64,000 nt of DNA, from assembly GCF_014698045.1 (NCBI RefSeq), contig NZ_JACJSE010000004.1, forward strand, positions 496,001 through 560,000, written 5' to 3'. Below, in pieces: positions 41,889-51,022 of the stretch. The notes beneath the pieces are model-generated. The model was not told where the DNA came from. It saw only the letters and a list, made by a program, of their open reading frames with translations, and ran no database searches. A program made the translations under genes and the position numbers. Source of the DNA: Aulosira sp. FACHB-615. Its GTDB lineage: Bacteria > Cyanobacteriota > Cyanobacteriia > Cyanobacteriales > Nostocaceae. Within the stretch, counting starts at the first letter, position 1; each line of letters begins with the position of its first letter.

Positions 41889-42842
41889 ATGATTGAGACT
41901 AATGTCTCTCGCCACCACGAAACATTCCTCCAGGTAATTCAAAGCTATTACCAACTAACAAAACCTCGCATTATTCCCTTGCTGTTGATTACCACGGCTG
42001 GGAGTATGTGGGTTGCAGCCAAGGGACAAGTAGACCCGTTACTGTTGTTAGTCACTCTGACTGGTGGTACTCTGGCAGCGGCCAGCGCCCAGACAATTAA
42101 CTGTATCTACGACAGAGATATTGATTATGAAATGGAACGGACGCGCCATCGTCCCATGCCTTCTGGGAGAGTCCAGCCAAGAGATGCACTGATTTTTGCA
42201 GCCGTTTTGGCTGTACTTTCGTTTACCCTACTGGCTGTGTTTGCTAATTTATTGGCAGCTTGTCTAGCATTCTCTGGCATTGTTTTTTATGTACTGATTT
42301 ATACCCATTGGCTCAAGCGTCACAGCACTCAAAATATTGTGATTGGTGGGGCGGCTGGTGCAATTCCGGCTTTGGTTGGTTGGGCGGCTGTGACAGATAC
42401 TTTAAGCTGGGCAGCATGGTTAATTTTTGCCATTGTCTTTTTATGGACACCCCCCCATTTCTGGGCGCTGGCGTTGATGATTCGGGATGACTACGCCAAG
42501 GTAGGCATCCCCATGCTCCCGGTGATTGCAGGTGCAACAGCCACAGTCAAACAAATTTGGTATTATACCCTAACTACAGTCATCGCTACGTTGTTGTTGT
42601 TTTATCCCCTGCACGCCAGTGGGGTTATTTATGCAGCGATCGCAGCTGGTTTAGGTGGATTATTTATCCGTAAATCTTGGTGTTTATTGCAACAACCAGA
42701 AGACCGCACTGTAGCCAGAGAACTATTTCTCTACTCCATCTCCTACATGATGCTGTTATGTTTAGCAATGGTGATTGATAGTCTACCCATTACTCATCAT
42801 TTGGTGAGTACTGTTATTGCTCAGTTGCACTTGTTTAATTAA
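41889..42842 (+). CDS. ctaB: Protoheme IX farnesyltransferase (heme O synthase)
   Basis: A UbiA-type membrane enzyme that adds the farnesyl chain to heme B, giving heme O for CtaA. 317 residues with eight or nine transmembrane segments. The first Asp-rich motif is NCIYDRDIDYEMERTRHRPM; the second region is LIRDDYAKVGIPMLPV (reading ALMIRDDYAKVGIPML). Its product feeds the adjacent ctaA enzyme. The start is ATG 41889. Confidence 0.95.
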   Translation: MIETNVSRHHETFLQVIQSYYQLTKPRIIPLLLITTAGSMWVAAKGQVDPLLLLVTLTGGTLAAASAQTINCIYDRDIDYEMERTRHRPMPSGRVQPRDALIFAAVLAVLSFTLLAVFANLLAACLAFSGIVFYVLIYTHWLKRHSTQNIVIGGAAGAIPALVGWAAVTDTLSWAAWLIFAIVFLWTPPHFWALALMIRDDYAKVGIPMLPVIAGATATVKQIWYYTLTTVIATLLLFYPLHASGVIYAAIAAGLGGLFIRKSWCLLQQPEDRTVARELFLYSISYMMLLCLAMVIDSLPITHHLVSTVIAQLHLFN

Positions 42843-42938
42843 GGCAGACCAAAATAAATGCGATCGCACTAGGAGAATTAGGGGTGCGATCGTATTTCTC
42901 AACATTAAAATACTACTAAACAATAATTTTGATTATTT

Positions 42939-43265
42939 CTATAACTCCACATCATCTTTTGTCAAGTATTGTTGTGCAGTATGTCTAATTCGATAAATGT
43001 TCACTTCAGTTTCAGAGATTCCAAAAAGAATTCGGTAGCGGAATCTTTTCGATTTTCCGTAGAGCAATTGGCGAATCTCCATTCCTAACTCCTCACTTTC
43101 AGGAGTGACAGGACAACGAGCCGGAAAGCGTTCAAGCGAATCAATTGCATCAAGCAGTCCGTCAAACCACTTGTCAGCCAAATCTGAATCTTGTTCTCGA
43201 ATCCAAAGATAGGCATTTTCCGCATCAGCTAATGCCAATGGAGAGATGTCAACGCGAAATTCCAT
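42939..43265 (-). CDS. ParE/RelE-type toxin
   Basis: A 108-residue protein of the ParE/RelE fold: SPLALADAENAYLWIREQDS, WFDGLLDAIDSLERFPARCP and RFRYRILFGISETEVNIYRI followed by RHTAQQYL. It is translated from an ATG that lies 17 bases inside the antitoxin gene, so the pair is coupled. The family either inhibits gyrase (ParE) or cleaves mRNA (RelE); the catalytic set does not let me decide. Frame intact. Confidence 0.9.
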   Translation of the reverse strand: MEFRVDISPLALADAENAYLWIREQDSDLADKWFDGLLDAIDSLERFPARCPVTPESEELGMEIRQLLYGKSKRFRYRILFGISETEVNIYRIRHTAQQYLTKDDVEL

Positions 43266-43536
43266 GCTTTCTTCTTAAACCTTCTAGTGCTTCTTTAGCT
43301 GGAACTCCTTTTCCTTGCTCGATTTCCTGAATTCCTTGTCTGAGTGCAGCTACAGTTTCAGCATATTCTAAACGTTCCAAGAGCTTTTGATAGGCTTTAG
43401 CATCCTGGACAACAAGTTGAGCAGCACCATTAACAGTCAGGACGAGCGGCTTTTCGCTTTCTTCCATTTGTTGGATGTACTGTTTGGTGTTTCGCTGAAA
43501 TTCTGAGAGCGAGTGAATGTTATTGAGGTCAATCAT
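43249..43536 (-). CDS. Phd/YefM-type antitoxin
   Basis: A 95-residue antitoxin: NIHSLSEFQRNTKQYIQQME and SEKPLVLTVNGAAQLVVQDA are the DNA-binding Phd/YefM fold, followed by a helical toxin-binding tail (ETVAALRQGIQEIEQGKGVP). It precedes and overlaps the ParE-like toxin gene and should autorepress the operon. Confidence 0.92.
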   Translation of the reverse strand: MIDLNNIHSLSEFQRNTKQYIQQMEESEKPLVLTVNGAAQLVVQDAKAYQKLLERLEYAETVAALRQGIQEIEQGKGVPAKEALEGLRRKHGISR

Positions 43537-43616
43537 AGACTCAGCATGAAATTAACAGTTAATTTGATATAAAAATCAGACTAACATAAATAGTTGAGCG
43601 ATAGCGTTTGCCAAAT

Positions 43617-44480
43617 CTACAGACTACCTAAATAGAGTATTAGGCTAGTTCCCAGAACGCAGAAAACCCCAGCTAATCCAGCCAGAGGTTTTTTATATTT
43701 ACCAGTCCACCATTCGGGTACTTTACCTGTGTAAGTGATGAGTTGGGCTGTATCTATAGTAGCGATCGCCAACACCAAAGCTGTATGTAATCCCCAAGCT
43801 ATACCCAAACTGCCTTTATCTGCTATTCTCGCCATCACTAACATCATTCCCATCAGCCACAGTCCCGGTACTTGTGGTAGCGTTTCTTGCTGTTCCCAAA
43901 CTAAGTGCAAGATAGCAAATATGCAGCTAGAAATTGTTGCTGCTATCCATATTGGATAATTTCTTTCTAATTCCGTGAACAAAAACCCACGAAAAACTAA
44001 TTCTTCTACCCCACCTACCAATAACGCGACTAATAAAATTGGTAGCAAGATAGATGGTAATAACTTAATATTCGCCTGGGCAAATTCACACCAACCAAGC
44101 CCCAATTCTACAGCAAACATCATAGCGAGGCTGAATAATCCCAAGCCAAAACCTATCCCAATACCACCCACCAGGGAAAGATTTACTCCTAAGCCATACT
44201 CAGCAAAAGACCTACCAAACAACCAAATTACTCCCCAAAGTACCAGGGGAGCTAATAAGTAAAGTGTCACAATTAATGGTAACTTCTGCTCTGATTGTAA
44301 AGGCTTTGTTGGTTGCCAACCCATAACAATAGCAGATATTACTGCCAATGGCAGCCAACATACTACCCAACTTATAAAAAATGCCATCAAGACAACGGCT
44401 ACTGGTGCATTTTCTCTCAATGACAGTAAGGTGTTGCCTGATGGCTGAAAAAAATTTGCTAAAACAAATAAACAAAACAC
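43617..44480 (-). CDS. CPBP-family intramembrane protease
   Basis: A 287-residue membrane protein with about seven or eight transmembrane segments. The CPBP (Abi) glutamic-type protease motifs are GGVEELVFRGFLF (EExxxR, about 185) and IFAILHLVWEQQ (FxxxH). A third motif appears in MARIADKGSLGIAWGLHTAL. Related proteins process prenylated or signalling proteins or act in bacteriocin immunity; the substrate here is unknown. It lies 80 bases downstream of the antitoxin start, on the same strand as calA, but 170 bases from it. Confidence 0.88.
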   Translation of the reverse strand: MFCLFVLANFFQPSGNTLLSLRENAPVAVVLMAFFISWVVCWLPLAVISAIVMGWQPTKPLQSEQKLPLIVTLYLLAPLVLWGVIWLFGRSFAEYGLGVNLSLVGGIGIGFGLGLFSLAMMFAVELGLGWCEFAQANIKLLPSILLPILLVALLVGGVEELVFRGFLFTELERNYPIWIAATISSCIFAILHLVWEQQETLPQVPGLWLMGMMLVMARIADKGSLGIAWGLHTALVLAIATIDTAQLITYTGKVPEWWTGKYKKPLAGLAGVFCVLGTSLILYLGSL

Positions 44481-44650
44481 GATAGACTTCTTAGGTTGTG
44501 GTCAAGACTCTAGTAAAATTTGTGGCTTGAGCAATATGTCTCATCGTATCGTTTTATTAGTACAGAATTCTTAAACAGAGTTATTTGCTCTCGTGGTAGG
44601 GATATATTTTCTCAAAATTTCTCGAAAACTTCTCCCTACAACCCAAGAAT

Positions 44651-45082
44651 TTACTCTTCTTCGTCTAAGTCCTCATCTACCTCATCTATATCCTCTGGGG
44701 AGATTTTTTTATCACTTTCACCCAGTTGAATCAGGTGAATATGTTTGTAACCCAGTCTAATTTCAAATTCATCTCCTGGTTTTAAACCCATTGCCTTGGT
44801 GTATGTTGCACCAATGACAATTTGACCATTTTGATGAACGCTAACCCGATATGTCGGTTCGCGGCCACGGCCATCTTTAGGTGCTTCTGGACTTAGGGGA
44901 ATTCCTCTAGCCGATAGTAAAGCGTCATAAAAATCAGTGAGATTGACGCGCACCTGGTTATTCTTAGTAACAGTGTAATAGCCACACTGCTTTGCTCTTT
45001 CTCTTCTAGGTAAATTAGAAAGTTCTTTTACTTTAGCAAGCAGTGCTTTTCCAGTTAATGGTGCAGTTGCAGTTTCTGTCAT
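44651..45082 (-). CDS. calA: Cyanobacterial AbrB-like regulator CalA (cyAbrB1)
   Basis: A 143-residue transcription factor with the cyanobacterial C-terminal AbrB domain. The N-terminal part (LTGKALLAKVKELSNLPRRE, QCGYYTVTKNNQVRVNLTDF) and the AbrB part (TYRVSVHQNGQIVIGATYTK, AMGLKPGDEFEIRLGYKHIH) match cyAbrB proteins. The tail is very acidic. From memory Anabaena CalA is Alr0946 near the cox1 genes, as here, and acts as a global regulator. I chose ATG 45082; a TTG three codons earlier is closer to AAGGAT and is an alternative. Confidence 0.88.
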   Translation of the reverse strand: MTETATAPLTGKALLAKVKELSNLPRRERAKQCGYYTVTKNNQVRVNLTDFYDALLSARGIPLSPEAPKDGRGREPTYRVSVHQNGQIVIGATYTKAMGLKPGDEFEIRLGYKHIHLIQLGESDKKISPEDIDEVDEDLDEEE

Positions 45083-46504
45083 TACGCTCAAATTATCCTT
45101 ACTCTCTCCAAACTGATAAACTATGTAGTCTGACGGCAGTATTTAACTCTTGAGCCTCCGTCAAAAGATGCTCAAAATTTTAAGGGAAGGGTTAAATTGC
45201 TACTGATAGAGGAGCAACAAGCGCCTATATTATGTTTGCCTGCAACAGATTTAAGTTAGCTTTGTCACAGACATTTATTTTGGTGATTTTAGGACACTGT
45301 TAACCATGATTCGCCATTGAAAACGCAATAATTTTCTCTTTTGGCGCTACTGTAGCGGTGTAACTTTAAGCCACCTTTACAAATAAGGTTGTTTCTACTC
45401 CAAATAAGTAGTAGACCCAAGAAATTGCAGGTTTTCCACTTTCAGTACTTGCCTTTATTGCCCTTGAGTTGTAGGTTTTAACCGTTCTTCCTCTTAAGCT
45501 TAAGACAGCATAGTATTTGAATATGCTCTCCTAGACATACAACTTTTGCCTCAGATGTAGAGACACAAAATTTTCTGTCTCTAGGTTACGAAAAAACAAA
45601 GTAGTGATCATCGCGCTTATACGACGATTGAGACTAGTTTTGTTACTTCGTAATTTTATATTAAATACTAGCATGGACTAATAATAGCAAAATAATTGTT
45701 TATGTTTGAATTTAATTTACAGACGAACTTTTATTTCAATCATTTAACTTAACGAGGTAACAAGCAGTCAGGATTTTCATCCGGGTTTATTAGCTACCAT
45801 GCGTATTGCAGCAGCACTTTTATAAAAATTCATCTAAATTTAGATCGGTAGTTTTGAGCAAGTGCCATTCTTTGATATTCGAGATAGAGAAGAGACAAAA
45901 ATACAAAGCGGTTTAATCTGCGGGTTTATCCTCACAAGACAAACCACCTCTCAAGCATTTTGAGTGTCTGTCTATGGGAAGAATAAATATTCTGCACATC
46001 TGTCAAGTGCTTAATGACCGCCATCAGATGTTTATTATCAGCTTTCACACTTCCATATCAGCCAAAATTCACCTTTGGGAATTAGTTTCCTAATTTCTCC
46101 AATCAGTAGATTTTAGCTAGAAGCCTGATGGATATAAAGATGTATTAAGCAGATGAAGTGTAGGAAATGGGAATATTATCGTTATGTAGATAATTAACTT
46201 GAGTTGGTCTCCCGAAAAACTCTTTTATTTATAACTCCGAAACAGGGAAGGTGAACAATCAGCTGCGATCGCCTGTTTGGTACTAAAGCTCAGAGCTTAA
46301 CATAAATCTCGGACATGGTGCTAATACAACTAAAATTTTAATGGTTATCCTGGAACTATAATCAGTAGCTCTTGGCTCATCAGCCTTTTAACACTCGGTT
46401 TTGAATTAAGAGCAACAAGAGTATAACTCAATTTTCGCACCTACTAGCCTTGAGTTATGATTTTTCAAGCTGGTAAAGCAATTTTAAGACTTTGGTTGGT
46501 GGCA
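45083..46504. promoter_or_regulatory. 1.4-kb intergenic region between calA and sdhB
   Basis: The longest gene-free stretch of the window. It holds the divergent promoters of calA and sdhB. I find no tRNA, no coding frame with normal codon use, and no copy of the repeat families that fill most other gaps here. Candidate contents are long leaders or a non-coding RNA. A short TGTAGAGACA...TGTCTCTAG inverted repeat lies at about 45557-45585. Confidence 0.5.
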
Positions 46505-47518
46505 ATGGAAGTTATTTTTAAGGTTATTCGACAGCAACAAAATTCTCTACCTGTGGTGCAAACTTACCCACTAGAGGTAGACCCTGGTAATACAATCCTT
46601 GACTGTCTAAATCGCATTAAATGGGAGCAAGACGGTACATTAGCATTTCGCAAAAATTGCCGCAATACTATATGTGGTAGTTGTGCGATGCGAATTAATG
46701 GGCGTTCGGCTTTAGCTTGTAAAGAAAATGTCGGGAGTGAAATAGCTAGATTACAGCAAATACAATCTTTGACCAATACAGAAAATCCCAATTTAGAAAT
46801 CACAGTTGCACCCCTGGGTAATATGCCTGTGATTAAAGATTTAGTGGTAGATATGAGCAGTTTTTGGGATAATTTGGAAGCTGTCGCTCCTTATGTTAGT
46901 ACAGCAGCCAGACAAATTCCAGAACGGGAATTTTTACAAACACCCCAAGAGCGATCGCTTTTAGATCAAACTGGTAACTGTATTATGTGTGGTGCTTGTT
47001 ATTCTGAATGCAACGCCCGCGAAGTAAATCCCGATTTTGTCGGCCCCCATGCTTTAGCTAAAGCCTATCGAATGGTTGCAGATTCTCGTGATAGTAATAC
47101 AGAAAATCGCTTAGAAAATTACAACGAAGGTACTAAAGGAGTGTGGGGTTGCACTCGTTGTTTATATTGCGATTCCGTTTGTCCAATGGAAGTCGCCCCC
47201 CTCGAACAAATTACCAAAATTAAACAAGAAATTCTCTCTTATAAACAAACAGCTGATACCCGTTCCCTACGTCACCGCAAAGTTTTAGTGGAATTAGTCA
47301 AAGAAGGCGGCTGGATTGATGAACGCCAATTTGGTTTGCAAGTTGTGGGTAATTATTTTCGGGACTTGAGAGGATTATTAAGTCTCGCACCCCTGGGATT
47401 AAGAATGATTGCCAAAGGTAAATTCCCCTTGTCTTTTGAACCATCTGCCGGGACAAAACAAGTGCGATCGCTCATTGAATCAGTACAGAAAATTAAGGGA
47501 GTAGGGAATGGGGAGTAG
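46505..47518 (+). CDS. sdhB: Succinate dehydrogenase/fumarate reductase iron-sulfur subunit
   Basis: The [Fe-S] subunit, 337 residues from ATG 46505 (MEVIFKVIRQQQN); an earlier ATG at 46457 adds 16 residues that are not part of the family. The [2Fe-2S] ligands are CRNTICGSCAMRING and ACKENV. The [4Fe-4S] and [3Fe-4S] ligands are CIMCGACYSECNARE, CTRCLYCDSVCPMEV. It is longer than E. coli SdhB, as usual for cyanobacteria. The last seven codons (KGVGNGE) and the TAG come from a GGGAGTA-type repeat, so the C-terminus has been modified. No sdhA is seen in the window. Confidence 0.92.
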   Translation: MEVIFKVIRQQQNSLPVVQTYPLEVDPGNTILDCLNRIKWEQDGTLAFRKNCRNTICGSCAMRINGRSALACKENVGSEIARLQQIQSLTNTENPNLEITVAPLGNMPVIKDLVVDMSSFWDNLEAVAPYVSTAARQIPEREFLQTPQERSLLDQTGNCIMCGACYSECNAREVNPDFVGPHALAKAYRMVADSRDSNTENRLENYNEGTKGVWGCTRCLYCDSVCPMEVAPLEQITKIKQEILSYKQTADTRSLRHRKVLVELVKEGGWIDERQFGLQVVGNYFRDLRGLLSLAPLGLRMIAKGKFPLSFEPSAGTKQVRSLIESVQKIKGVGNGE

Positions 47519-47590
47519 GGAGTGTGGGGAGTGTGGGGAGTGTGGGGAGTGTGGGGAGTGTGGGGGGAAATTTTTCTTCACCATCCTCCC
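47496..47590. repeat. GGGAGTGTG repeat array at the 3' end of sdhB
   Basis: GGGAGTA-type units followed by five or six GTGTGGGGA units, then a complementary CCTCCCACACTTCC stretch that could fold back. The first 20 or so bases encode the sdhB end and its stop codon. Confidence 0.85.
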
Positions 47591-47667
47591 ACACTTCCTA
47601 CCCCTCATACCCCTAAACCCTATATCTAAAACCTTATTCCCCACTCCCAACTCCCAACTCCCTATTT

Positions 47668-48195
47668 TTATCGAGGATCTTGGGGTATATCCAATGGTCG
47701 CCCAAAACGGTCATAAACTAAAATATCCCACTGCCCGTTATTACTCGACTCAAAGGCAATGCGACTCCCATCCGCACTAATAGTTGGGTGACGAACTTCC
47801 GCTTGCAAATTATTAGTCAAATTGCGAGATTGACGGGTTTCGCGGTCATATAAAAAAATCGCCGACCTCCCCTGACGACTAGCCGCAAACACAACATAAC
47901 GGCCATCTTGGGAAACACTGGGGTGAGAGGCGATCGTATCTAAAGCATTTAAACCTGGTAAATCAATTAAATTGCGCGTCAGGGTATCAAACATATAAAC
48001 ATCTTGACTACCCCGGCGATCGCTAATAAAAACAATATATCTCCCAGAAGTTTGCGGACTTAACTCCGAAGCCAAACTATTCATACTCTGCCCCCCCGGA
48101 TCAAACGGATAACTCACCAACCGGGGATAGCCAAAACAACCAGTTAGTAAACTACAACAAGCAAATATAGGGATAAAAATACTACTTTTTGTCAT
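47668..48195 (-). CDS. TolB-like beta-propeller lipoprotein (first copy)
   Basis: A 175-residue secreted protein. The N-terminus is a signal peptide with lipobox LLTG-C (Cys19). Three PD40/WD40-like blades follow: QTSGRYIVFISDRRGSQDVY, SQDGRYVVFAASRQGRSAIF and SADGSRIAFESSNNGQWDIL. Proteins of this type are half-propellers that may dimerise or bind partners at the membrane. It is a paralogue of the gene at 48437-49000, in the same direction. The function is unknown. Confidence 0.85.
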   Translation of the reverse strand: MTKSSIFIPIFACCSLLTGCFGYPRLVSYPFDPGGQSMNSLASELSPQTSGRYIVFISDRRGSQDVYMFDTLTRNLIDLPGLNALDTIASHPSVSQDGRYVVFAASRQGRSAIFLYDRETRQSRNLTNNLQAEVRHPTISADGSRIAFESSNNGQWDILVYDRFGRPLDIPQDPR

Positions 48196-48261
48196 TAGTC
48201 AATAGTCATTTGTCCTTTGTTAATTTCCCCTCATCTCCCTAGCTTGAAAGTCACCGAAGTT

Positions 48262-48432
48262 TGCTCAACGGGGGGAACCCCCGCACGCAACTTCTCGCTG
48301 AGTGCTGAGTTGAAAGTGCTGAGTAAACACAATAGTCGCTATTTCATGCTTGGCTTGGGAAATAAGTTTCATCGTGACTCTTTCCCCTGTCTCCCTTGTC
48401 CCCCTTGTCTCCCTTGTCCCCCTTGTCCCTCT
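48262..48432. repeat. Repeat cluster between the two TolB-like genes
   Basis: Contains a GCTGAGT heptamer pair at about 48296-48323 and CCCTTGTCTC-type decamers at about 48385-48432. No gene. Confidence 0.75.
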
Positions 48433-48436
48433 CTCC

Positions 48437-49000
48437 TCAATTCGTCGGCCCATCCACCGTCGCCCCATTAGGAATATCTAATTCAATATTCGGGCCACGG
48501 TCTAAAACTTCAATATCCCATTGACCACGGCTGGCTGTTTCAAACACAACATAACGTCCATCAGGACTAATCCCAGGATTTCGCACCCAGCCACGATAAA
48601 CAGGTGTGAGAACTTGTGACTGTTGTATGGCGCGATCGTAAAGGGCTACCACTGGTCTACCTTGGTCGCTCGTTAAATAAACAACATAACGCCCTGTATA
48701 GCTCAAGCTAGGGCTTTCACTAATTGTTTCTGGTCGATTTAAACCCGGAGTTCTCACAAATGTTTGTTGTTGCAAATCATATATGAGTAATTGGTGACTA
48801 CCATTACGATTTGAAACAAACGCCAAGAACCGACCGTTACCACTTAACGTCGGTTGTTCTTCTGTATAACGGCTGTTTAACGAAGTCGGCCCCAAGGGAA
48901 TCTCACTGGCACCACAAGATACAAGTAAGCTGCTTAAGCCAAAAATCAGGCTCCAATGAATCGGTCTTTGGAGCCACACAATAGGCGTAAATTTTTTCAC
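48437..49000 (-). CDS. TolB-like beta-propeller lipoprotein (second copy)
   Basis: A 187-residue paralogue of the neighbouring gene. Signal peptide with lipobox LLVS-C (Cys29); blades SGNGRFLAFVSNRNGSHQLL, SYTGRYVVYLTSDQGRPVVA and SPDGRYVVFETASRGQWDIE. The shared GQWDI ending and blade order show tandem duplication. ATG start at 49000, with TTG... possible upstream. Function unknown, probably on the periplasmic side of the membrane. Confidence 0.85.
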   Translation of the reverse strand: MKKFTPIVWLQRPIHWSLIFGLSSLLVSCGASEIPLGPTSLNSRYTEEQPTLSGNGRFLAFVSNRNGSHQLLIYDLQQQTFVRTPGLNRPETISESPSLSYTGRYVVYLTSDQGRPVVALYDRAIQQSQVLTPVYRGWVRNPGISPDGRYVVFETASRGQWDIEVLDRGPNIELDIPNGATVDGPTN

Positions 49001-49051
49001 CTCTACTGTTATTTTTTACATCGCCTCTAGCTTACATCCATCCCACCAGTT

Positions 49052-49969
49052 TTAGACATCATCAAAATTAGTTGAATTATCTGATTCATCATCAGACTGG
49101 TCTATTGGCTTGTATGGAACGTAATCTGCTGGAATAACATCATCATCTGCACTTTCGCGGCGCGAAGTTGTCTCAGCAGGCGGACGACGTTTTCTGGGTC
49201 TAGTCGGAACATTATCTTCCCGGCTTTCAGGACGCTGATTACCGTTACTTCCACGACGCGCAGGTTTTCTTCCTTCATCACTGGGACTTTCCCAATCATC
49301 TACCTGTTTTGCGGAAGCAGAACCCCAACTTTCTTCATCGTCATATCTCTCAGTCGAACGGCTATTGGAACGAGTAGAAGTCCGGCGACGATTTTTATCA
49401 GTCGTGTCTGTCCGTTCATTGCTGGGGCGACGATTTGAGCGACGGGGTGGTTGCTCCTCATTGTAGTCATCACGAGATGAACGAGTATCTCTGCTGGGTC
49501 GAATTCTAGGACGTACTGGAGGTTCTTCTTCCTCATAAGGTAGTGGTTCGTAATCGTCTTCTACCTCAGCTTCATAGTCTTTGCGCGACCTCCTATTATA
49601 TGAATAGTTATCGCTGACTTCCCGTTCTTTATCCACAATTGGAGTGTTGCGCTTGGCTTGCTGGGTAGCGATGCTACGTAGGCGAATACTTTCCACAGCA
49701 AAAAACACCGTTGTTCCCACCAACAGCAATTGACCGAATTGTAAAATCGGGTCTAACCGCCATCCTTGGAAAATCAAAATAAAGCCGCAGAGTAAACCTA
49801 CAGCCGCAAAAAAGATATCTTGATCTCGTGAAAGTTCTGGGCGTACAGTCCGCATAAAATACAGTGCTGCCCCAGCCACAGCCAGGAAAATTCCTAGAAT
49901 ACTGGCTGAGTTCGTTCCTACATTGACCTGAGCCAGAACACTGGCTGAGTTCAGCCCAAAATTTAGCAT
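49052..49969 (-). CDS. ycf66: Ycf66 family protein
   Basis: A 305-residue protein conserved in cyanobacteria and some plastids. The N-terminal 100 residues hold three hydrophobic segments (SILGIFLAVAGAALYFM, IFFAAVGLLCGFILIFQGW, ILQFGQLLLVGTTVFFAVES). The remainder is a long, highly charged, Arg/Asp/Glu/Ser-rich tail (about 110-305) expected to be disordered. It lies next to psbX in the same direction. The role is unknown; a link to the photosynthetic membrane is inferred from the company it keeps. Confidence 0.92.
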   Translation of the reverse strand: MLNFGLNSASVLAQVNVGTNSASILGIFLAVAGAALYFMRTVRPELSRDQDIFFAAVGLLCGFILIFQGWRLDPILQFGQLLLVGTTVFFAVESIRLRSIATQQAKRNTPIVDKEREVSDNYSYNRRSRKDYEAEVEDDYEPLPYEEEEPPVRPRIRPSRDTRSSRDDYNEEQPPRRSNRRPSNERTDTTDKNRRRTSTRSNSRSTERYDDEESWGSASAKQVDDWESPSDEGRKPARRGSNGNQRPESREDNVPTRPRKRRPPAETTSRRESADDDVIPADYVPYKPIDQSDDESDNSTNFDDV

Positions 49970-50204
49970 TGTTCTTTATCCCAATATCACAATCTATGTT
50001 AGCGAGTCAAAATTAAAATCACTACTTTAATTAATCACAATATAATTGAGCTTCACGGCTTTTGGCTCAGAAGGTCTGAAGCTTTTTAATCATTGCCAGC
50101 CAAAAAATTGATATCTGTCAGCTAAGTATACCCTGTCCTCACAAGGAAGATTGCTAATGTGAATGCAATTAGGTAATTAGCTGACAGAATACTGGTCTTA
50201 GACA
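49970..50204. other. Intergenic region between psbX and ycf66
   Basis: No gene. Holds the leftward leader of ycf66 and an AGCTTCA...TGAAGCTTTTT hairpin at about 50049-50089 that could be a terminator on the plus strand. Confidence 0.45.
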
Positions 50205-50349
50205 GGACTTACGCACAAAGATTGTCTATGAAGATTGGGTGTAAGGGTGTAAGGGTGTGGCGTAAGGGTTTTAGATATATACACCCCTATACCCTGTATC
50301 CTTGCACCCTCGCCAAAACCCTTGATTTTTCGTTTTTATGCGTAAGTCC
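50205..50349. mobile_element. GGACTTACGC-type MITE (compact copy)
   Basis: Left end GGACTTACGCACAAAGATTG, right end TTTTATGCGTAAGTCC. The inverted ends match over at least 12 bases. Lacks the nested GCTTCGCCGTGAGCGTCAGC module and is therefore shorter (about 145 bases) than the 41.5 kb copy. Confidence 0.85.
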
Positions 50350-50378
50350 TATTAGAGTCTAATTGACTCGACAAAAGA

Positions 50379-50498
50379 TTAAGAACGTTGGATTTTATCT
50401 TTTTGGCTAATGAAAATTAGCCCAACAGTAGCAGGGATAACAACGATCGCAGTACCCCAAGCCAGACTCCAAAGAAAATTTGCTAAAGATGGTGTCAT
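50379..50498 (-). CDS. psbX: Photosystem II reaction centre protein X
   Basis: A 39-residue single-helix protein: MTPSLANFLWSLAWGTAIVV followed by IPATVGLIFISQKDKIQRS. The sequence is the canonical PsbX, a peripheral PSII subunit near cytochrome b559 that influences QB-site turnover. The single transmembrane helix is at about 9-31. The gene is too short for most ORF filters. It lies upstream of ycf66, an association common in cyanobacteria, although a MITE now separates the two. Confidence 0.97.
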   Translation of the reverse strand: MTPSLANFLWSLAWGTAIVVIPATVGLIFISQKDKIQRS

Positions 50499-51022
50499 TG
50501 TTCTCAACCTTTTTTTACACACTTCATCATAATTCTAATAGTGTAGTACTCCCTTGAGAAGCCTTTTGGTATAAGCTTTAAAACCAGAAAATTCAGGCTA
50601 GGGGCTAGGGATGAATATTTATCGCTCAGTATTTCCTGCAACTAGACACAAATTATTTTCACAAAAATCTCTAGAAATCTTAATATTTAGCCAAAGTGAT
50701 GCTTTTATGTTGATTGTGACCAATGTTAGCGGCATGGAAAAAGTCGCCAGATTTATCTGTGGAGTCATACAAATTCACTCAAGTACTAGTACAAATCACC
50801 ACTTCCTCTGCGCCTCTGCTCCCGGTTGCCGAGCGCAGTCGAGGCGCTGCTTCTTGTAGCTTGCCGATGTGTATTATTTTTCAAGTGAAATGGTATTAAT
50901 CCCAAATCTAAAATTGCTTGACTGGCATTTGCCATAAAATATATCTATAAGCTTTACAAACCTTCAAACTTTCTGATTTACTTCTCGGAATTTTCTTCGT
51001 TCAAAAACAGTAGCGCAAACAG
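50499..51022. other. Intergenic region between psbX and yggT
   Basis: About 520 bases with the divergent promoters of psbX and yggT. Around 50804-50860 there is a CCTCTGCGCCTCTGC and GGTTGCCGAGCGCAGTCGAG repeat cluster. A short open frame across 50611-50859 is made of intergenic and repeat sequence and is not coding. Confidence 0.5.

Noticed and set aside
45083..46504. Possible 6S RNA, tmRNA or RNase P RNA
   Set aside because: None of their conserved core motifs could be found by eye.
47508..47780. 90-codon frame rich in CGE repeats
   Set aside because: Translation of a GTGTGGGGA array with no start-site support; overlaps the TolB-like gene on the other strand.
50611..50859. 82-codon frame between psbX and yggT
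   Set aside because: Runs through dispersed repeat modules and has no ribosome-binding site or family resemblance.
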